This document shows positions 1 to 13,829 of a stretch of 64,000 bases of DNA, one piece after another (position 1 is the stretch's first letter; each line of letters starts with the position of its first letter). Both the position numbers and the translations under genes were made by a program. This stretch comes from Cardinalis cardinalis (lineage: Eukaryota > Chordata > Aves > Passeriformes > Cardinalidae): assembly GCA_014549065.1 (NCBI GenBank), contig JACDOX010000117.1, forward strand, positions 794,104-858,103. The letters run 5' to 3'. The notes below the pieces were generated by a model. That model was not told the origin of the DNA and made no database searches. It saw only the letters and a program-made list of their open reading frames with translations.

Positions 1-1839
1 CTGAGCCTTTGCATGGTCNGGTGGAAGAAAGTGGGAGTGTGGGTACCATTGTGTGCACACAAGGAGTTACCCTGACACAAGAAAAATAATTTAAATATTG
101 GAATGAAGTCCTGTTGTATTTGCAATGAACTTTTGCAGTCAGGCTGACTTCCTTNGGCCACTTCACTCCTCTCTGAACATCCTTTCTCCTCACAGGTAAG
201 CCTGCTCCCCCNCAAAGCAGGTTCCAGGCTCTGTGTTTGCCTCCCTCCAGCCTCACACCTCTACCAGACTCACCTTCCTGCTGTGAGGTCAGTNTGGGGA
301 GAAGAGGAAAGTGAGAAGCCAGTGATGGGACACCCAAAGTCTGCTCCTGGGGAAGGTCAAACAAAGCTCCTCTGAGAGCAGTAGGAGGACAAATGGGAGA
401 GCAGTGTCAGACCCATCTCTCCCCAGACCAGGTNGGAAGATTTTTGGACCCAAATATCTTTTCTCCTGCTGAGCTGGGTTTTGGATACCTGCCTAGGACT
501 GAGCTGTTCAATTCCATCTGCACTGAGAGCACCAAGACCAGGGCTTGGGCCCGTGGAAGAACACTCACCTTGCTGNAGGTGTGCCCTTCTGAAAGGCCTT
601 GAGTTAGACACTTACACATGCAAAAAAACTTCCGTTCTGCGTGGAAAGAAGTCTGGGATGGTGGTTTGCTGACAGACCCAGGCTGGGAGAGGCCTGCAGC
701 AATCCGAGGCCATTTCCTGGGCCACAAGGAGCCACCTGCTGAGCCCACTGCTCCCCATCTCCTCTCCCATGCTGCAGCACTCGTGTCTGCCCTCTCAATC
801 GTGCTTCCTCAGGGCACTGTCTCTTCACCGAGCGAGCAGCACTCTCACTCACACCTGCTCCCCTCACCCTCCCACGCAGCTCAGCATTGCAACAAAATTA
901 GGAAACTATGCCCATTTCTCCCCAGAAAATCCTTGCCGGGCTCTGCCAGCTGCCACCTCGCTGACAGATGTTCTGCTCAAGCACTCACTATCGCTCTTAC
1001 ACAGCGGCAGCCTGGGTAAATATTTCATGCCTCATGCCAAACTTTTAGCGCTCTCAGTNGGAGGGAATGGCATCACCAAATTCAGCCTGGGCCATCCACA
1101 ACTTCGGGGTGCTGATTTCTGAGCTCTCCATGGTCTTGCTTGCAGGTGGGTTATAGTTTTTTTGTGTGGAAAGCTGTTTTCCTTGGAGTCAGGTTAATTC
1201 CAACCTTTNGAGCTGCAAGGAGAGGAGCCTGCACAGTTCCAGCTGCAGGAAAGGGCTGGGCTGAATATAAGATATGGAGGAATGAGAGATTCATGGCATT
1301 TTCCAGGCAGATGAATACATTATACTTTTTGATATCTTTTTAAAAGTGCACTTTTCCAATTTATATCCATGAGGTATAAATTGCCTTTGACTTTTTCCAT
1401 ATAGAGTTTGTTTCTGACACTGATAAGCTCATGTGGCTGTATGAGATCAAAGCTGTAGATTAAAAAAAAAAAAAAAAAGCACCTGTTTTAGGTCCCAAAT
1501 CAACCCCCAAATATATGTGCAGACTTAAAATTAGGAAATTGCTCTTGAATTTTTAAAGAAGCTGTTTGAACATTCAGCCCTCATTCACTTAGCATATACA
1601 ACATTGCCCATTCAGAGCCTTGGAGCCCAGTTTATTTTAGTGTTATATCAATTTGGTGTTCCAGCACTGTAATTCCCTGCTAGGTCAATGCCAATCCTGT
1701 TGAGTTCTTTCGAGGTGCAGGGTCTCTGTTCACAGAAGGGCAGGTGCAGCGTTAAGCAATTAGCCCATTGCCATCCTAGAGCATAGGNAAATGTAATGAT
1801 GGCCCGAGATTTTACTGCAGAAAGGGAGCCCCAGATGCA
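1..1839. other. Non-coding unique sequence, window start
   Basis: No exon, RNA gene or interspersed repeat was recognised here. Short open frames at 357-1122 occur in several overlapping frames on both strands and carry N codons, the pattern of chance frames in a moderately GC-rich stretch. The block at 1480-1700 is AT-rich and looks like ordinary unique intergenic or intronic DNA. The only definable element is the A-tract at 1462-1478. Confidence 0.6.
1462..1478. repeat. Poly(A) tract, 17 bp
   Basis: Seventeen consecutive A residues follow a single T. No recognisable retroposon body precedes it and I see no flanking duplication, so it is listed as a simple homopolymer and not as a retrocopy tail. 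Confidence 0.9.
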
Positions 1840-2060
1840 GTGTGTGATTGAAGCTGACAGATCACCGCATTTACAGCAACTTAAATGCAGGTCTGGAGCA
1901 ATTTTGTGTAAAATTGAAGGAAAATAGTAAAGTCAATGTGTCACAAAGTACCATGCAAATGTTGCGAATAAAAGCTTCAAAGGGTACTAAAGTGCCATTG
2001 ATTACCTCTGAGAGGTTCTTTAAGATCTCAAGCCCAAGAAAAAGAAGTTCCATATACGCT
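1840..2060. promoter_or_regulatory. Candidate conserved non-coding element with POU octamer
   Basis: An AT-rich, repeat-free block contains a perfect POU octamer ATGCAAAT at 1953-1960 and further A/T-core motifs. Unique sequence of this texture in birds often corresponds to conserved enhancers, but I have no alignment. A short plus-strand frame crosses it and shows no protein features. The octamer is what I see; the enhancer role is inference. Confidence 0.25.
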
Positions 2061-5000
2061 GTAATGTTAAACCATCATCTCCACATTTGTAGTAATCACC
2101 TCTTCTCCAGATGAATCCAGCCATTAGCACCCTGTCAGGGGTTCTCACTGAAGATACACAAGGAAATCGCTGCATCCCCGCTAAGATCAACAGCATTATG
2201 CCCTTCAAAAGCCACCGGTGGTCACCTCTGCTTTGGTAGCTAAGATTTAAAGAGGGATTAACATGTTTATTCAGAATGATGGCCTAATGTCTTCTGTATC
2301 CTTAAAGCCAGTCAGAATTCTGAGGTGGTGGCAAAATGCCTCATCNCCTTTCTTTATATTTTCATTGTGCCTCCTACCATGGCTTATTTTATAGATATAG
2401 AATCTAATAAACTAAGATCATATACTTTTGGGGAGAGGAGAAGAGGAGAAAATTACATGCTTGGTTGGTAATGATAACAAGATTGCCATGGGAAGCGTGT
2501 CATTTTGAGGAGGAATTTAGAACAAAGCAGTGCTCACATGGCATGGGTGAAGCGGGTTTAAACCTGACAGTGCAAAATGGAGATGGGGAATGAAAAGGGC
2601 AATTACTGTGTGTTTCCATGTGTAACCTCCAAGNACTGGTATTTCCAGCTCTCAGAAACACCTGTCCATGAGCGATGTCAGACTGGCACATGCATTTTAG
2701 CCCTTTTCAGCCTCTGAGGCAACAGGCTGATGGCAGAGAGGAAGAAGAGTAGGAGGANTGAGGTGATATTAACTATAGGCAGGTATCCACACTAGAAAGC
2801 TGTGGCATGTCCTGGTTTTTACAGCTCAACAAAGCTGTTGACAAATGAAAAGTGCTTTGCAGGGGGGGGAAAAAAAGGCAAGGAAATAAAAAGATTTAAT
2901 AATTGTTTCAAAGACAAGAGATGTCACCTTAGACTCAAATCTCCACCCAGGTACCTTCCCAGGGGCCAGCTGATTGGCTGACTTGGATACGGTTTGGAAA
3001 TTTTTGCATGAGAAGCGTTGTGGCAATAAACTCCTGCTGGAAGACAGAAACAGCCTGAGATAAGAGCGAGACAGTGCATTTTTAGTGCATTTAGCATAAA
3101 ACATCCTTCCATCAAAACTGCTTATCTAGTCCTTCTTCACTAGCACCTTTGTTGCTGTTTCAACCCTTGAGTGATTTCTTTCACATGTTTTTGACACTTT
3201 TGGCTTGTCCTAAGCCTGCTGAGTGATGGCATTCCCTGAGCTGCTTTCCTGGGAGGTGGAGTGAGAAGGAATGACAGCAAGGCATGCTCTGGGAGCACCA
3301 TTCTGTGCTTGCCAGTCTCCCATGAACATTTTTAGGGTCAGGCTACCTTGTGAGGAAGGAAGTGAGCACCAGNGGTGCGTTCTCTCTCTGCCTGTGTGGC
3401 CAGAGTAGCTCTGTGCTGTTAACACAGGGGCTGCGTGCACTGGGACAGGGAGCAGCTTGTGTTTGCAGGGACCTCCGAGGAGAACAGCCTGGAAACGTCA
3501 GAACTCCTTTCCTTTACAGGCCCNCTCTGGGGAAGTGCAGGAAGAAGCTCAGTCCAGCCACAGACTGCAGGGAGGAGGGCGCTGTCATGCAGAAAATCTT
3601 GGCAGAAGCCTTCGAGTGCTGAGCCCTCTCCCAGCACCACAAACCAAGGCAGCCAAGCGAGCGACAGCTACTAACAGGCCATCTCCAGCCTGGCCCAGAT
3701 CCGAGTGCCTGCCTGAGCCAATGCTCACTAGCACTGTGCTTTACCTAGGCAGAGTCAGCCAGGTGGCATTGGCAAGGAACCAAGGCAAGCAGCTCACTCC
3801 TGGGGAGCAGTTCTCCATCCGAGGTGGAACGTGACAGGAGATGTGGTGCCTATTGGCAGCGAGATCAGATGTGCCTTNTAACAGTTTCTGAAGCTCTGGA
3901 ACTAGTTCAGGCCTGAAATTTAGAGAAATTTGGTTAACTTGTTCTGTTTTGTCTGAATAGCACTTCTCTTTTTTTGTGTGTGTGGGATCTGGCTTCAGCT
4001 CCTGTTGGGAGTGCTGAAATTCCATCACAAAAGCTGCCTCATCACTTAGCTTTTTATTATAGTCTTTCAGCACCACATGACTGTTAGTGAATCTCCAGCC
4101 ATGCTGGAAATGGGGAAAAAAACAACAAATAGCTTTTCAGATAGTGCAAAAAAGACCATGTGTTTCTGCCAACAGCCACCCCCATTTAAATTTCCCCTCT
4201 CCCCCAACTACNATAAGATGGGATTAACTGGAGGTCCCCATTACCTTCAGGATGATTATTTGCAGTGGGAGGTATTTTTCAAAGTGAGTGACAGCACTGT
4301 GGTGGGAGGAAGAGAGATCCCTTGAGGGGCCTCTAATACCCCTCTTTGCATTTTCCATTCTTCAGCAATCACTCCTCTGCAGGTCTGTCCTACTGGGCTG
4401 GCCTGCCTAGCCAGTAATTGCCGAAGAAATCAAAATACAAAGTATGGCAGCTGGAGGCATCCAGTGGAAAACATCCCTGCATGCACATGCACAAGACTAA
4501 GGGAGAGAGAGAGGGGAGAGAAAGCACATTAAAGGAAAGGCAACACTTTTAGCAGGCTGGAGTGTCCTTGACCAAAGGAGACATCAAAGACAGCTCCAGT
4601 GATTTACTCTTTGACAGGCTGGCATCTCTGTGATTCACACAGCTAATCAATTAGGTGATACATTCACCCTCCCTGCCGCCCCTTTATTTTTAACAGCTTC
4701 TTGCCAAGAGTGGAAATGCTCCATGGAATGAATGGGTAACCACATCCAAACCACGCTGCAGGACNTGACAAATATCATCCCAGTGGATCTGCAAGGGGGT
4801 CAGAGCTCTACTAAAGGGGATTTGTCACAGGGCAAGGCAGTTTAGCCCCATCAACAGTGCATGAAACATACTCCTGGGTCACACAAGGCAGTCAGTGCTG
4901 CAAAGTTGCACAACCCCTCTATTTAACTGGATTTAGGTCTATCCCTACCTCACCCCTTCTGTGCTACATGCAGGCTTTACAAGACNTACAGCACTTCAGA

Positions 5001-8000
5001 CCTGCAGGCCTGGGCAAGCAAAGTGGCTTAAGAAAAACCCTTCCTTTTGAACATATATATCTATATATCTGAACATACATATCCACACCTGGAGGCAGCA
5101 GTAGTGACCCTTTCTTAAACCTAAANGGACTCTTCATCATTCCTCCCCTCCTTTTTGGGTGCACATACTTACACAAACACAGGACTAACACAGCAAGTTA
5201 GAGGCACTTCAGGGACACTCACACTCACACAGGTACCTCCAACCTCAAATAATTTCCATATTTATGATCTGTCACCTGAATCACAGTTCAAGAACTTACA
5301 TATGCCACGCACTGACCCTGAGTTCACACAGGCTGTGCCATGTGTGCACCATCCCCAGTGCTTGCACCAACTTCCAGCCAGTGGCTGCTCTGATGGCTGC
5401 TAATGGAAAGAAATTAGTAAAAAAAGCAGCATTCTCCTTGTCTGCTTCCTCCAGCTTGTTCCAGGTGGGATGTAGGGAAGCAGAGCATGGCTTTACATCT
5501 CAAACCTACAGCATCTGCAACAACAAAACCCTTTAGTCTTCAGTGTTGAATCCTTGACATCTAATGATCAAAAATAAAACACAGCAATCCTGCATTTTCC
5601 AAGCAGTGTGTCGAGGGACAGCATTCTCCTCTCGGTATAAAACCATCATGTTGGCAATCCTATTGTAAAATGAGAGCCACAGTCACAGAAGAGCAATTCC
5701 AAGCCCTGGGAGGCACAGAGGCTGGGGAATACATCTCTACAGGCTTCTGGGACTGAGAGCTGCAGCCAGCCTGGCACTGCAGAAGGAACCCTGCATTTAA
5801 TGCTTGTGCTTCCTCTCTCCTAATTAGAAGCCACAGAAATCTGGTCATGGTTTAGTACAGTCAGGGACAGAGCAGTTTCAGGGTTTGGGGAATAAATCCC
5901 TTCACACATGGGATTTTCTGAAGATCATGGTCATCCCAGGACAGAAATCTTCTCAGGGATACACACAGGGACTCAACCATTTGGAGGCATAGCCAGAGGC
6001 TGAATGAGTTAGTCAGAACTTGGGTGCTGAGCCAGCCATATCAGTATTTGCAGTGTTTAACATTTCATTGAAGATAATATCAGAAATCTCTAGTCTTTGC
6101 GGCTGCAAGGCATCTTTTGAGCATGGCCACTGTAATGCTCCCCATATGAATATGCTTATGCACAGCTCAAATAAACAGTCACAAATTGATGNAAATGCCT
6201 CAGAAGAAAGCCACAGTAACTCTTGAAAAGTTTCTCCTGAAAGAAAGATTTCTCCCTACTTGTCTCAAAACCAAAGACCTGACAGGAATTATCTCAGGGT
6301 AATTCTTAGTGAATGTTCACTACTGATTTTTCCAGGAGAAACATGATGCTNACAAAGAGAAGAGGACAGTGCTGTGCACTGGCAGAGCACCATCAGACAG
6401 AGCCTTGTTGAGAAGATGGGAGTTCACACAGGTTTTATCCCTGCTTCTTAGCCTCATGAGACATTACATAATGGCATGGTGAAGAAATCCTCCCCTCTGG
6501 GTTCAGGCTGGAGATCTCTCACTCTGGCTCATTGAGTTCAGAGAATGTAGGCAAAAAGTCTTACCCCATTCACTTCCCTTCCCAGCACAGACTGCCCTGG
6601 GCATCCTGGGGTGCACCCAGCTGAGCCCTGGCTCCCTCTTGCTGCTTGGAAGTCTCCTGTGAAAACAAAGACATTGTTGAATATTCTTTGATTTGATCTA
6701 GATGAAACCTCTTATCAGGTCCTGCTGCTCTTCATGGCAAAATACCCACAGGCAACAGAGTCCAATTTTTACCCGTTCAGCTTCAGGCATAAATTTGCTG
6801 TTTTCAAAGTGGAGACAGCATCAGATGGCAGAGTGAAGGGGGAAAAAAGTCCTTCACCAGCTGTGAAAACTGCCCTTTTAATTTTCATGAAAAGATATGA
6901 GGCAAGAACAAAAGAAATGTTCTGCTGGCTGTTTCATTCCTTACTGGTGTTGTCGACAGCGAGCATTTCCTTTCACCATTCAACTCTTAGAAGTCATTAG
7001 CTGCTGGATCTCTTTTTAGCTTCACTCCTTTCTCCTTGGTGAATTACATCCTTCTAGATATCACCTCTTGAATTCATATTTGATTTGTGTGGGGCAAGTT
7101 TTATCTGTTCTGCCTGTGACATGGAAACTGTTGTTTCCTTTCCTCCCACCCAGGATTCTCTGTTGAGGTAAACCCTTTACCTATTTCTGTTACTGCACTT
7201 TGAGGTCTGACTTCACATATAAGACTTTCTGGTTTACATCTACACTGGATCTCATTAAAACTGTGCATCAGTCCAGATTTCTCCTCATTATAACAGTCAG
7301 AGCTTATGGGAGCACAGTTATAATGAGGCCAAAGAGTATGGCTCAAAAACAAATCCTAATAGCTCATTAGCAAGAGAAGATAAGTCAGATACCTCTGTTG
7401 TTCCCTTTAAAGATGAGAGCCATCCCCTTCCCAGCCCATGGAGCTTAGCTACATTTAGTCTTCAAAATCAAGGCAAAGCTGTCTTCTCCACTGAGGTCTG
7501 TCTCACAGCCTTAGAAGTGTCCTGGACTCCTGTGTGCTGTGATAATATCTGCAGATGTTCAGGAATCACTTAATGAGCTCAAGGCTCACTCCCTGCTTTC
7601 TCAGTGTTTCCACTCTACCTGGAAAAGCAGCTGTACACTCTGGCAACTCAACTGCTGATGCTCTTTCCTCCCCTACTTCAAGGAGGATCCACTCCTGCCC
7701 GATTCTGTGCCTGTANTGTTCTGCTTCCTCTCCCTCAGAGTTGCTGAGGTTTGTACCTCAGCATGACGCAGATTTATTCCAAATATTCACCAGAATCTCC
7801 GTGCTGGGAACCTAGTCTGAGCTGGTGATGTATTGCACACATGGAGGATTTCAGAATTCTCCCTTTTTTACACAAATAGACAAAACCAAAGAGAAGTGTT
7901 CAAGCTTGCAAAAAGGCTTTAAGAGAGATTACCTTGTCTTTTTTCTTCTTCCCCTTCTAGGTAACATCCAGCAGGGGCTACTATAGACTTGGAAGTGTTA

Positions 8001-8923
8001 TCAAGAGCTACCAAGATTTTCAGCTGCAAAGGAGCTGACCCAAAGCCACTGTCTAGGCTTCACCCTGCCCTTACCCGGGCAAGGTGGCAAAAGACTGTGG
8101 AAAATATGTGAAAACCACCAAGCAANGACCTTAGAATTTATGCATTCATATTATTGCATTGCTGGGACATTTCTCAGGATGAAGTGATTCACATTGTAAA
8201 ATATCAGGGCACTGAAAACCTCAGGAGGAGCCTCATTGCATTGACAGTGTGGCTCATGTGTTCTTATCAGCTACTCACAGTACCTATCAGAGAAAAAGTC
8301 TATTATCAGTGGTGTTTAATGCTGAACTTTTGGCTCAGCTCTGTGCAGGCTCAAGATGTCATGTTTTCACAGTCTCACAAGATGCTGTGCGTCCTTCTAG
8401 AGCTGACATCGTGGGTGCCTCTTTGGGAATGGGTGATGTCTGGCCGTGGAAGGACTGCAGAGTGATGGTGCCACAATCCTGGAGTGCCCCATCCTCAGGA
8501 AGAGCCTGGCTGCCATCATCCATCGGGCTCAAACTCCTGTGCTGCAGCTGCAGGGCGCTGTGGGGGCTGCTTGCTCTGGGTCTCTGCGCGCGGCTGACAG
8601 AGCTGCCCAGCTGAACGGGGAAGGTGTCATCTCCCCCGCAGGAACGCGCTCCTCAGTCAGAAGCAGGAACACAACTACATTTGAAAGCATTTTATTTTTA
8701 GCTTATCATTCATAATTCCGCTTGTGCACGTCACAGTGACTCATGCTTTGTTCCTTCTTCCTCGAGCTGGTGGTTGCAGAAACACAATTCTTTGTTTACT
8801 GCATGGTCTCTCTATTTGTTGTTGCAGTGAGGTTGGCTCTAGGAAGGGCTTCTTCTCAACCAAACAATATTTTGCCATTAGAGGTTGGATAAATATCCTT
8901 TTTTTCCCCTAAGAAATGTAGGA
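2061..8923. other. Non-coding unique sequence
   Basis: No gene or interspersed repeat was recognised. At 3430-3720 there is a GC- and CpG-richer patch with two overlapping plus-strand open frames, neither resembling a known protein. At 4590-4700 there is an AT-rich patch with TAAT/ATTA homeodomain-type cores. Another CpG-enriched patch lies at 8440-8660, again with open frames but no convincing splice-site pair. Everything else is featureless. Confidence 0.55.
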
Positions 8924-8930
8924 TTTGGTA

Positions 8931-8960
8931 AAATGCAGATGCAGTAAATGCAGATGCAGT
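8931..8960. repeat. Perfect 2 x 15-bp tandem duplication
   Basis: The unit AAATGCAGATGCAGT occurs twice head to tail with no mismatch, at 8931-8945 and 8946-8960. Each unit itself contains two copies of ATGCAG. The lack of divergence suggests a recent replication-slippage event in otherwise unique DNA. Confidence 0.9.
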
Positions 8961-11054
8961 GGTCACAGCTGTCTGAAACAGAAAAGGCCTCCAAATGAAA
9001 AAGCAGCTATTAACACAATGGAGAGGAGCATCAAATCCTGTTTCTCACACCACTGCCAAGCCCTCAGCAGATGTTCAGTCCCGATGATTCCCCAGAACAT
9101 CTGTGCCATATCCTCTACCTGCTGCAAGCTACAAAATGTGGCCCAGCAAGACCTCACAATAAACTTAGACCTTGTGTAGAAAAGACAAAATCTTTCAAAC
9201 CGTGGAATATTACAGAGAAAAATGAGAGACTAAAGGGAAAGAAAGGAGCAAACAGCTCCTAATGGTTACCCCACAGGTTCTACATGCTCTGGTACTGACT
9301 TTTCCTAATGTAAAGCCATGGCACTGGGCTAACAGCTAGCACTTTTTGTACCCTGAAGCTCATGGCTCACCTAAGCTTTCTCTGATCCCTCCAGNGAGCC
9401 ATTAGTGCACCAACTGTTGTGAGGTTGTTTTAGCAACAGTTTGAAAAGTGATTTTTATGAGCTGTTTATTACCTTCTCAGATTTATTGTGTTCCATTCAG
9501 ACTGATTATGTGGGGGGAAAAAAATCTCTAAAAAAACAGGAACTAAACCAAACCAAATCAAACCAAAAAGTCTATATATCTTTTCTTCCTTTATTTTTCT
9601 CTTTCCCCTACACATTTGNAACAAGTGTCAGAATTAATTTAAGTCAACATTGTGAAATTGGTCTTGAATATTTCAAAGTTTGAGTATTTAAATTAAGGTT
9701 CTTGTGAGTGAATTTAGGAGGTGATTTGTGGATTCATTCCCAGTGATTACAAAGTGATTACCTGCTCCTTCCTGTCTCGGGAATCTGTGTCTGGGGCTTG
9801 ACATGTAAAGGTGGATATTCCTTTCATTTTCAGAGCTTGATGATGATGATGAGAACTTCTCCACAGCCCAGACCTAAAAGGCTGCCAGGTGTTGCACCAA
9901 CAGAGGAAAGAATTTCTTCTCCAAGGATGTGAGACTATGCAAATTAACATCAAACTGCTCAGAAGCATCTCAGCTAGATGGCAAAGGAGAGTTCTGCCAT
10001 AGAACCAGTGTCCATGGTTGAGCTTTGGATAAAAGCTGGTATGCTGACAAATTAAGGGTCTTTTTTCTCCACTTTTTCTGTGTGTTCATATGATGGCTCC
10101 AGCCAAAAAATTCAGCAAATTTGCAATGTTTGCTGTGGTTAGGAAGTGATTGTTGAAGCAAGTACATGTGCAAAATAGGTACCTGGCCTGCCCGTCCCCC
10201 AGCACAGCTCCAACAAGCCCAGCACTCATTTATCCCAGCTTCAGTGGCAAGGGATTTATCCCACTCCACATGATGCCTGTGGGAGCCAGTCTGCTGATTG
10301 CAAAAAAAGCTTTGGGAATTGCAAGACGAAGTCCAGAGAGACTGAAAGTCGGACACACAGCTGAATGTTTTCCCTTTCCCCTGGCAGGTAATGAGAGGAA
10401 AGCCCTGGAGGATTCTTTGCCAGTCGTGGAGTAGGATGGGAATGTGGTTCCTGTGCAGTGATGAACAGAGCACATGGGAGCAGCCTCGTGCAAGGAGGAG
10501 GTAGCAGACTTCATGGGATTAAACAGATCCCCTGGCTATGTGAGGCACCCCTCTGTCACTCTGTTTCTGACTCATCACTCTTCTTGTGGATTTTTCCTTC
10601 TTTTTTTAATCTATTTTTCTGGTCTGTCCATTGACTGAAGAGGCCACAGACAATGAACTCTCCATCAGCCCTAAAAAATGGGTTTTCTTAGGTGCAGTCG
10701 TGATACCAAGACAGAAATGAAGATCTTCGCTCTTCACAGTAATTAATATCCATCCATCAGCTTTAAAATTATCTGTGTGTAATAAATGCAAGAAGCTAAA
10801 CATCTTGCTGCTGAGCTAGTTGTCACCCAGGCACAACAATCCTTCTGTTGAGGGCTCATTCACGTAATTCCTCTAAAGGCCAGAGGCAGCCTTAAGAATC
10901 TGAGAATTCAGAGATTTGCCCTGCTGCCTTGTTACCCTGCATGNTCATTTCTGATAAGTGTTCTCGTTTAATCATGCACAAAGCCCAGGGTTCTCTTATG
11001 TTTGCCTGTGTCATGTTAATAAAAGTCCATTTGGGAGGATGCTGGGGGTGGAAA
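8961..11054. other. Non-coding unique sequence
   Basis: Small low-complexity patches occur: an AACCA-type run at 9545-9568 and a (GAT)n run at 9838-9853. A perfect POU octamer ATGCAAAT lies at 9937-9944, followed directly by an A/T-rich core. A 167-codon minus-strand open frame at 9970-10473 and overlapping frames on both strands look like chance openings with no recognisable domain. No interspersed repeat was seen. Confidence 0.55.
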
Positions 11055-11340
11055 TGATTTGACCGAGGTTAAGTAACAATTGTACAAAATTGTTTTGACA
11101 TTATGTTAATATCTGCTCNTGTATTATCCTCAATTTAAAGTTAATCACCAAAATTACCATTGTAGTTCCAAAAATCTAATGAAATAAGATTTGTTGAGGT
11201 GTGAATAATGCAGAAATTGAGAAGCGTGCAGTCACTATAAAAAAATAACTGAAATAAACTGCTGGCTTTAACTCTCTCAGTGCTCATATAAATTGAGGTG
11301 AGTTCACAAATTATATCAGGCCTTTAACACTTTGAAATTG
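11055..11340. promoter_or_regulatory. Candidate enhancer with inverted SOX motif pair
   Basis: This AT-rich, repeat-free block contains AACAAT at 11075-11080 and its inverse ATTGTT at 11089-11094, separated by 8 bp, around a near-palindromic A/T core. Inverted SOX half-sites with a few bases between them are the arrangement bound by SOXE dimers. The same block has several TTAAT/ATTA cores. The motifs are visible; binding, conservation and activity are inference. Confidence 0.3.
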
Positions 11341-13829
11341 TGGCAGGGACTGAGCAGGGCCTGGAGCAGCGTGTCCTGCTNGAGGGCTTGTGGTAGCACA
11401 GAGGGCTCAGTACAGCAGGGTCCCACTCCTGCCCCAGCTCCTGGACATTTCAAGCTAATAAATATGAATTGGTGNTTTAACGGTCAGTGGGCTTCACCAC
11501 GACTTGGCTGTGCTAGGATGAACATATCTGATCTGGGAAGATGAAGACAGGCCACTGCTATCATGAAAAAGCTTTGAAAAAAAAAATATTACCATAAATT
11601 CTAATAAAAAAACCAGTGGAGAAATATTAGCAGAAGGAACGAAAAGCGATGGAGGAATCTGTTTGCCTCTTGTGTTACACCTGAATGAATATGGAGAAAA
11701 TGAAGGAAGAAATATCAATGCTGTATATGACAGCTCATCTCANTGCTCCACAGCTCACTGTTAGCTGATTTAGATAAAACAAATACAAAAACACTTTTAA
11801 AAATCAGTTAAATCNATACTCACACAGAAACTTGTTGCAGAAAGAATTCAAAGATAAATTATGTGCTACTGGGAGAAAGTAATAACAGCTATTTTTGTAA
11901 AATTGGAAATTGTGGTGGATTTGAACCAGGATTTCAACTACAGCAAGAAAATATACAATAGTTCTGAGACATGGCATCCCAACAGCACACCTAGAGCTTG
12001 CTGCCTGAGATGTGTGAGCGGGTTCCAAGGGGAAGGGTGGGGACAACTGCTGCAGGCTTGACTGAAAGGGAGTCAGAGCCAGACTGTGAGCATGGCTGGG
12101 TGGCTCAGGGTGTGCTTGCAGGGACACTGATGCTCTCTGCTTCCCCTCTGCCCTTTCCACTCCAGGGAACAGGCACAGAAAGGAGGAAACAGGTGAAATG
12201 TGGGTGAAAAAAAGCGAAGATAAAGACAAAATAAAAGGACCAAAGAAATGAATGGAGGAGAAACCAAACNCAGATAATTGCAACATCTTTCTGCAGACTT
12301 GCCACAGACATAATTAAAGTTGTCATGAATTACAGAGCAGTAACATTTTCTTATGTCCAGATTGAAGTACAAGAAAGACAATAAAGAGGAAGGAAGAAGC
12401 AGCCATAGATGATCCATTTTTTGATCCTCACTTCACACTCCAAACTGGCTAACTTACTGGGAGAGGCAGTAAGAATCACAATTTTTGATAGAAAACTCCA
12501 ATTTTCATGTGCAAAATGAATCAGTCTGCATTTGCATTTGGTTTTCCTAAGGCTGAGTGTACACAGATCTAGTCAGTCACGGCCCAACCTGTTCTGGCAC
12601 AGTAATTCCAGCCAGTTTTGTGGATAACAAGTACAATTTCAAGTGAGGAAACAAGCTTGAAGGAGACTGAAGACCTGATCCTCTGTTTGCCTCAAAAAGC
12701 TACAGAATAGCTGCATTGTTGGCTTTAATAAATTCCCCATGGAGATTTCATATCCTCTCTAAAGTGGTTCCACAAAATCCTGTTTTCAGCTTCTTCACCT
12801 ACCATTATCTGTAAAATGATCCTTGTTCTTCTGGTTTTGGGGCTTTTGATGTGACATTTGAATGAGAATNTTTTGATTCATAGAGGTGAAGAATTAAAGA
12901 TGCTTTTCTCTTGAATTTTTTTTTTGTTATACAATGGAGCCAAAAATCTATCAGGACAAAATTGATAGCTGCTGCCAGAAATAAGAGTAAAGGGCCCAGG
13001 CATAACATACTTAGTTTGTGGATGTAGCTGTATTTCAAAAGGAAAACTAACAGATTGAATTATCCCACAAGTTACTGGAATTTGAAATAAAACCATTGCC
13101 ACAACGGTCAAGAAGGGGGTGAATTTTAGAAGTGCTGGTACAACAGAGAACCTCCCTTCTGAAACTTCCAAGTTCCTAGGCACCATGAGAAAATTGAGCT
13201 AGGGGACATGTCCTCCTCTGGCAAAGTGTCATTAATGCCGAGCTGTATGTGACAATGTCACCCTCTTGTAGCTAGGAAAATAACTGCAAGTGTAAGCCTT
13301 GTAGTGGCACAACCACCTATGGCCACGTCAAACTGCCTGCAGTCAGTCCAGAGCCTGGAGGACAGTCCCAGGCTGGGCTAATGCTGGAATGCAAGAAAGG
13401 ATTGCACACTCTGAGGGGTCAAGCTAAAAGCTGGCATCCCGAACACGAAGTAAATATTCAACCACAGAACAACAAATGAGATATAAGTTAAAGTAAAAAT
13501 AAATAACAGTCTTTCTATCAATGGCTGTTTCAGACAGGGATCAAAAAGAAGCAGCCCCACAGTGCTTAGCAGGGACTGAATGAGCCAAGGGGCTGGGTGT
13601 GTTAGAGGGAGCAGCTTCAGCAAAACAAAAAAAAAAAAAGAAAAGTCAAAACTGTTTTGGTGACCTTAACCCAAACATAAGACCACAAAACAGACATTGA
13701 GAATGGTTTAGTAGATTTATAATTTAAACTCCTCTCATTTTAAAGTGTCACACTTTAACTGTCCCAGTGCAACTGAACATGTTCCATGGGTTGATACCTA
13801 ATTCCAGCAGGGGAGAGTTAGGCTCTTCC
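11341..13829. other. Non-coding unique sequence
   Basis: No exon or interspersed repeat was recognised. An ATTTGCAT octamer lies at 12530-12537 and a 13-bp A-run at 13627-13639. Minus-strand open frames of 60-160 codons at 11804-12417 and 12878-13186 are hydrophobic, low in information and run through N positions; they are not called as genes. Confidence 0.55.
13627..13639. repeat. Poly(A) run, 13 bp
   Basis: Thirteen A residues follow a CAAAAC lead-in and are followed by GAAAAG. It is a short homopolymer, with no retroposon body recognised beside it. Confidence 0.85.

Noticed and set aside
3435..3834. Overlapping plus-strand frames in a GC-rich patch
   Set aside because: Two frames are open together, neither gives a recognisable protein, and no good splice-site pair brackets them.
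8446..8715. CpG-rich open frame that could be an exon
   Set aside because: Only a weak donor-like sequence and no polypyrimidine acceptor. Three frames overlap, and the peptide is alanine/leucine-rich without features.
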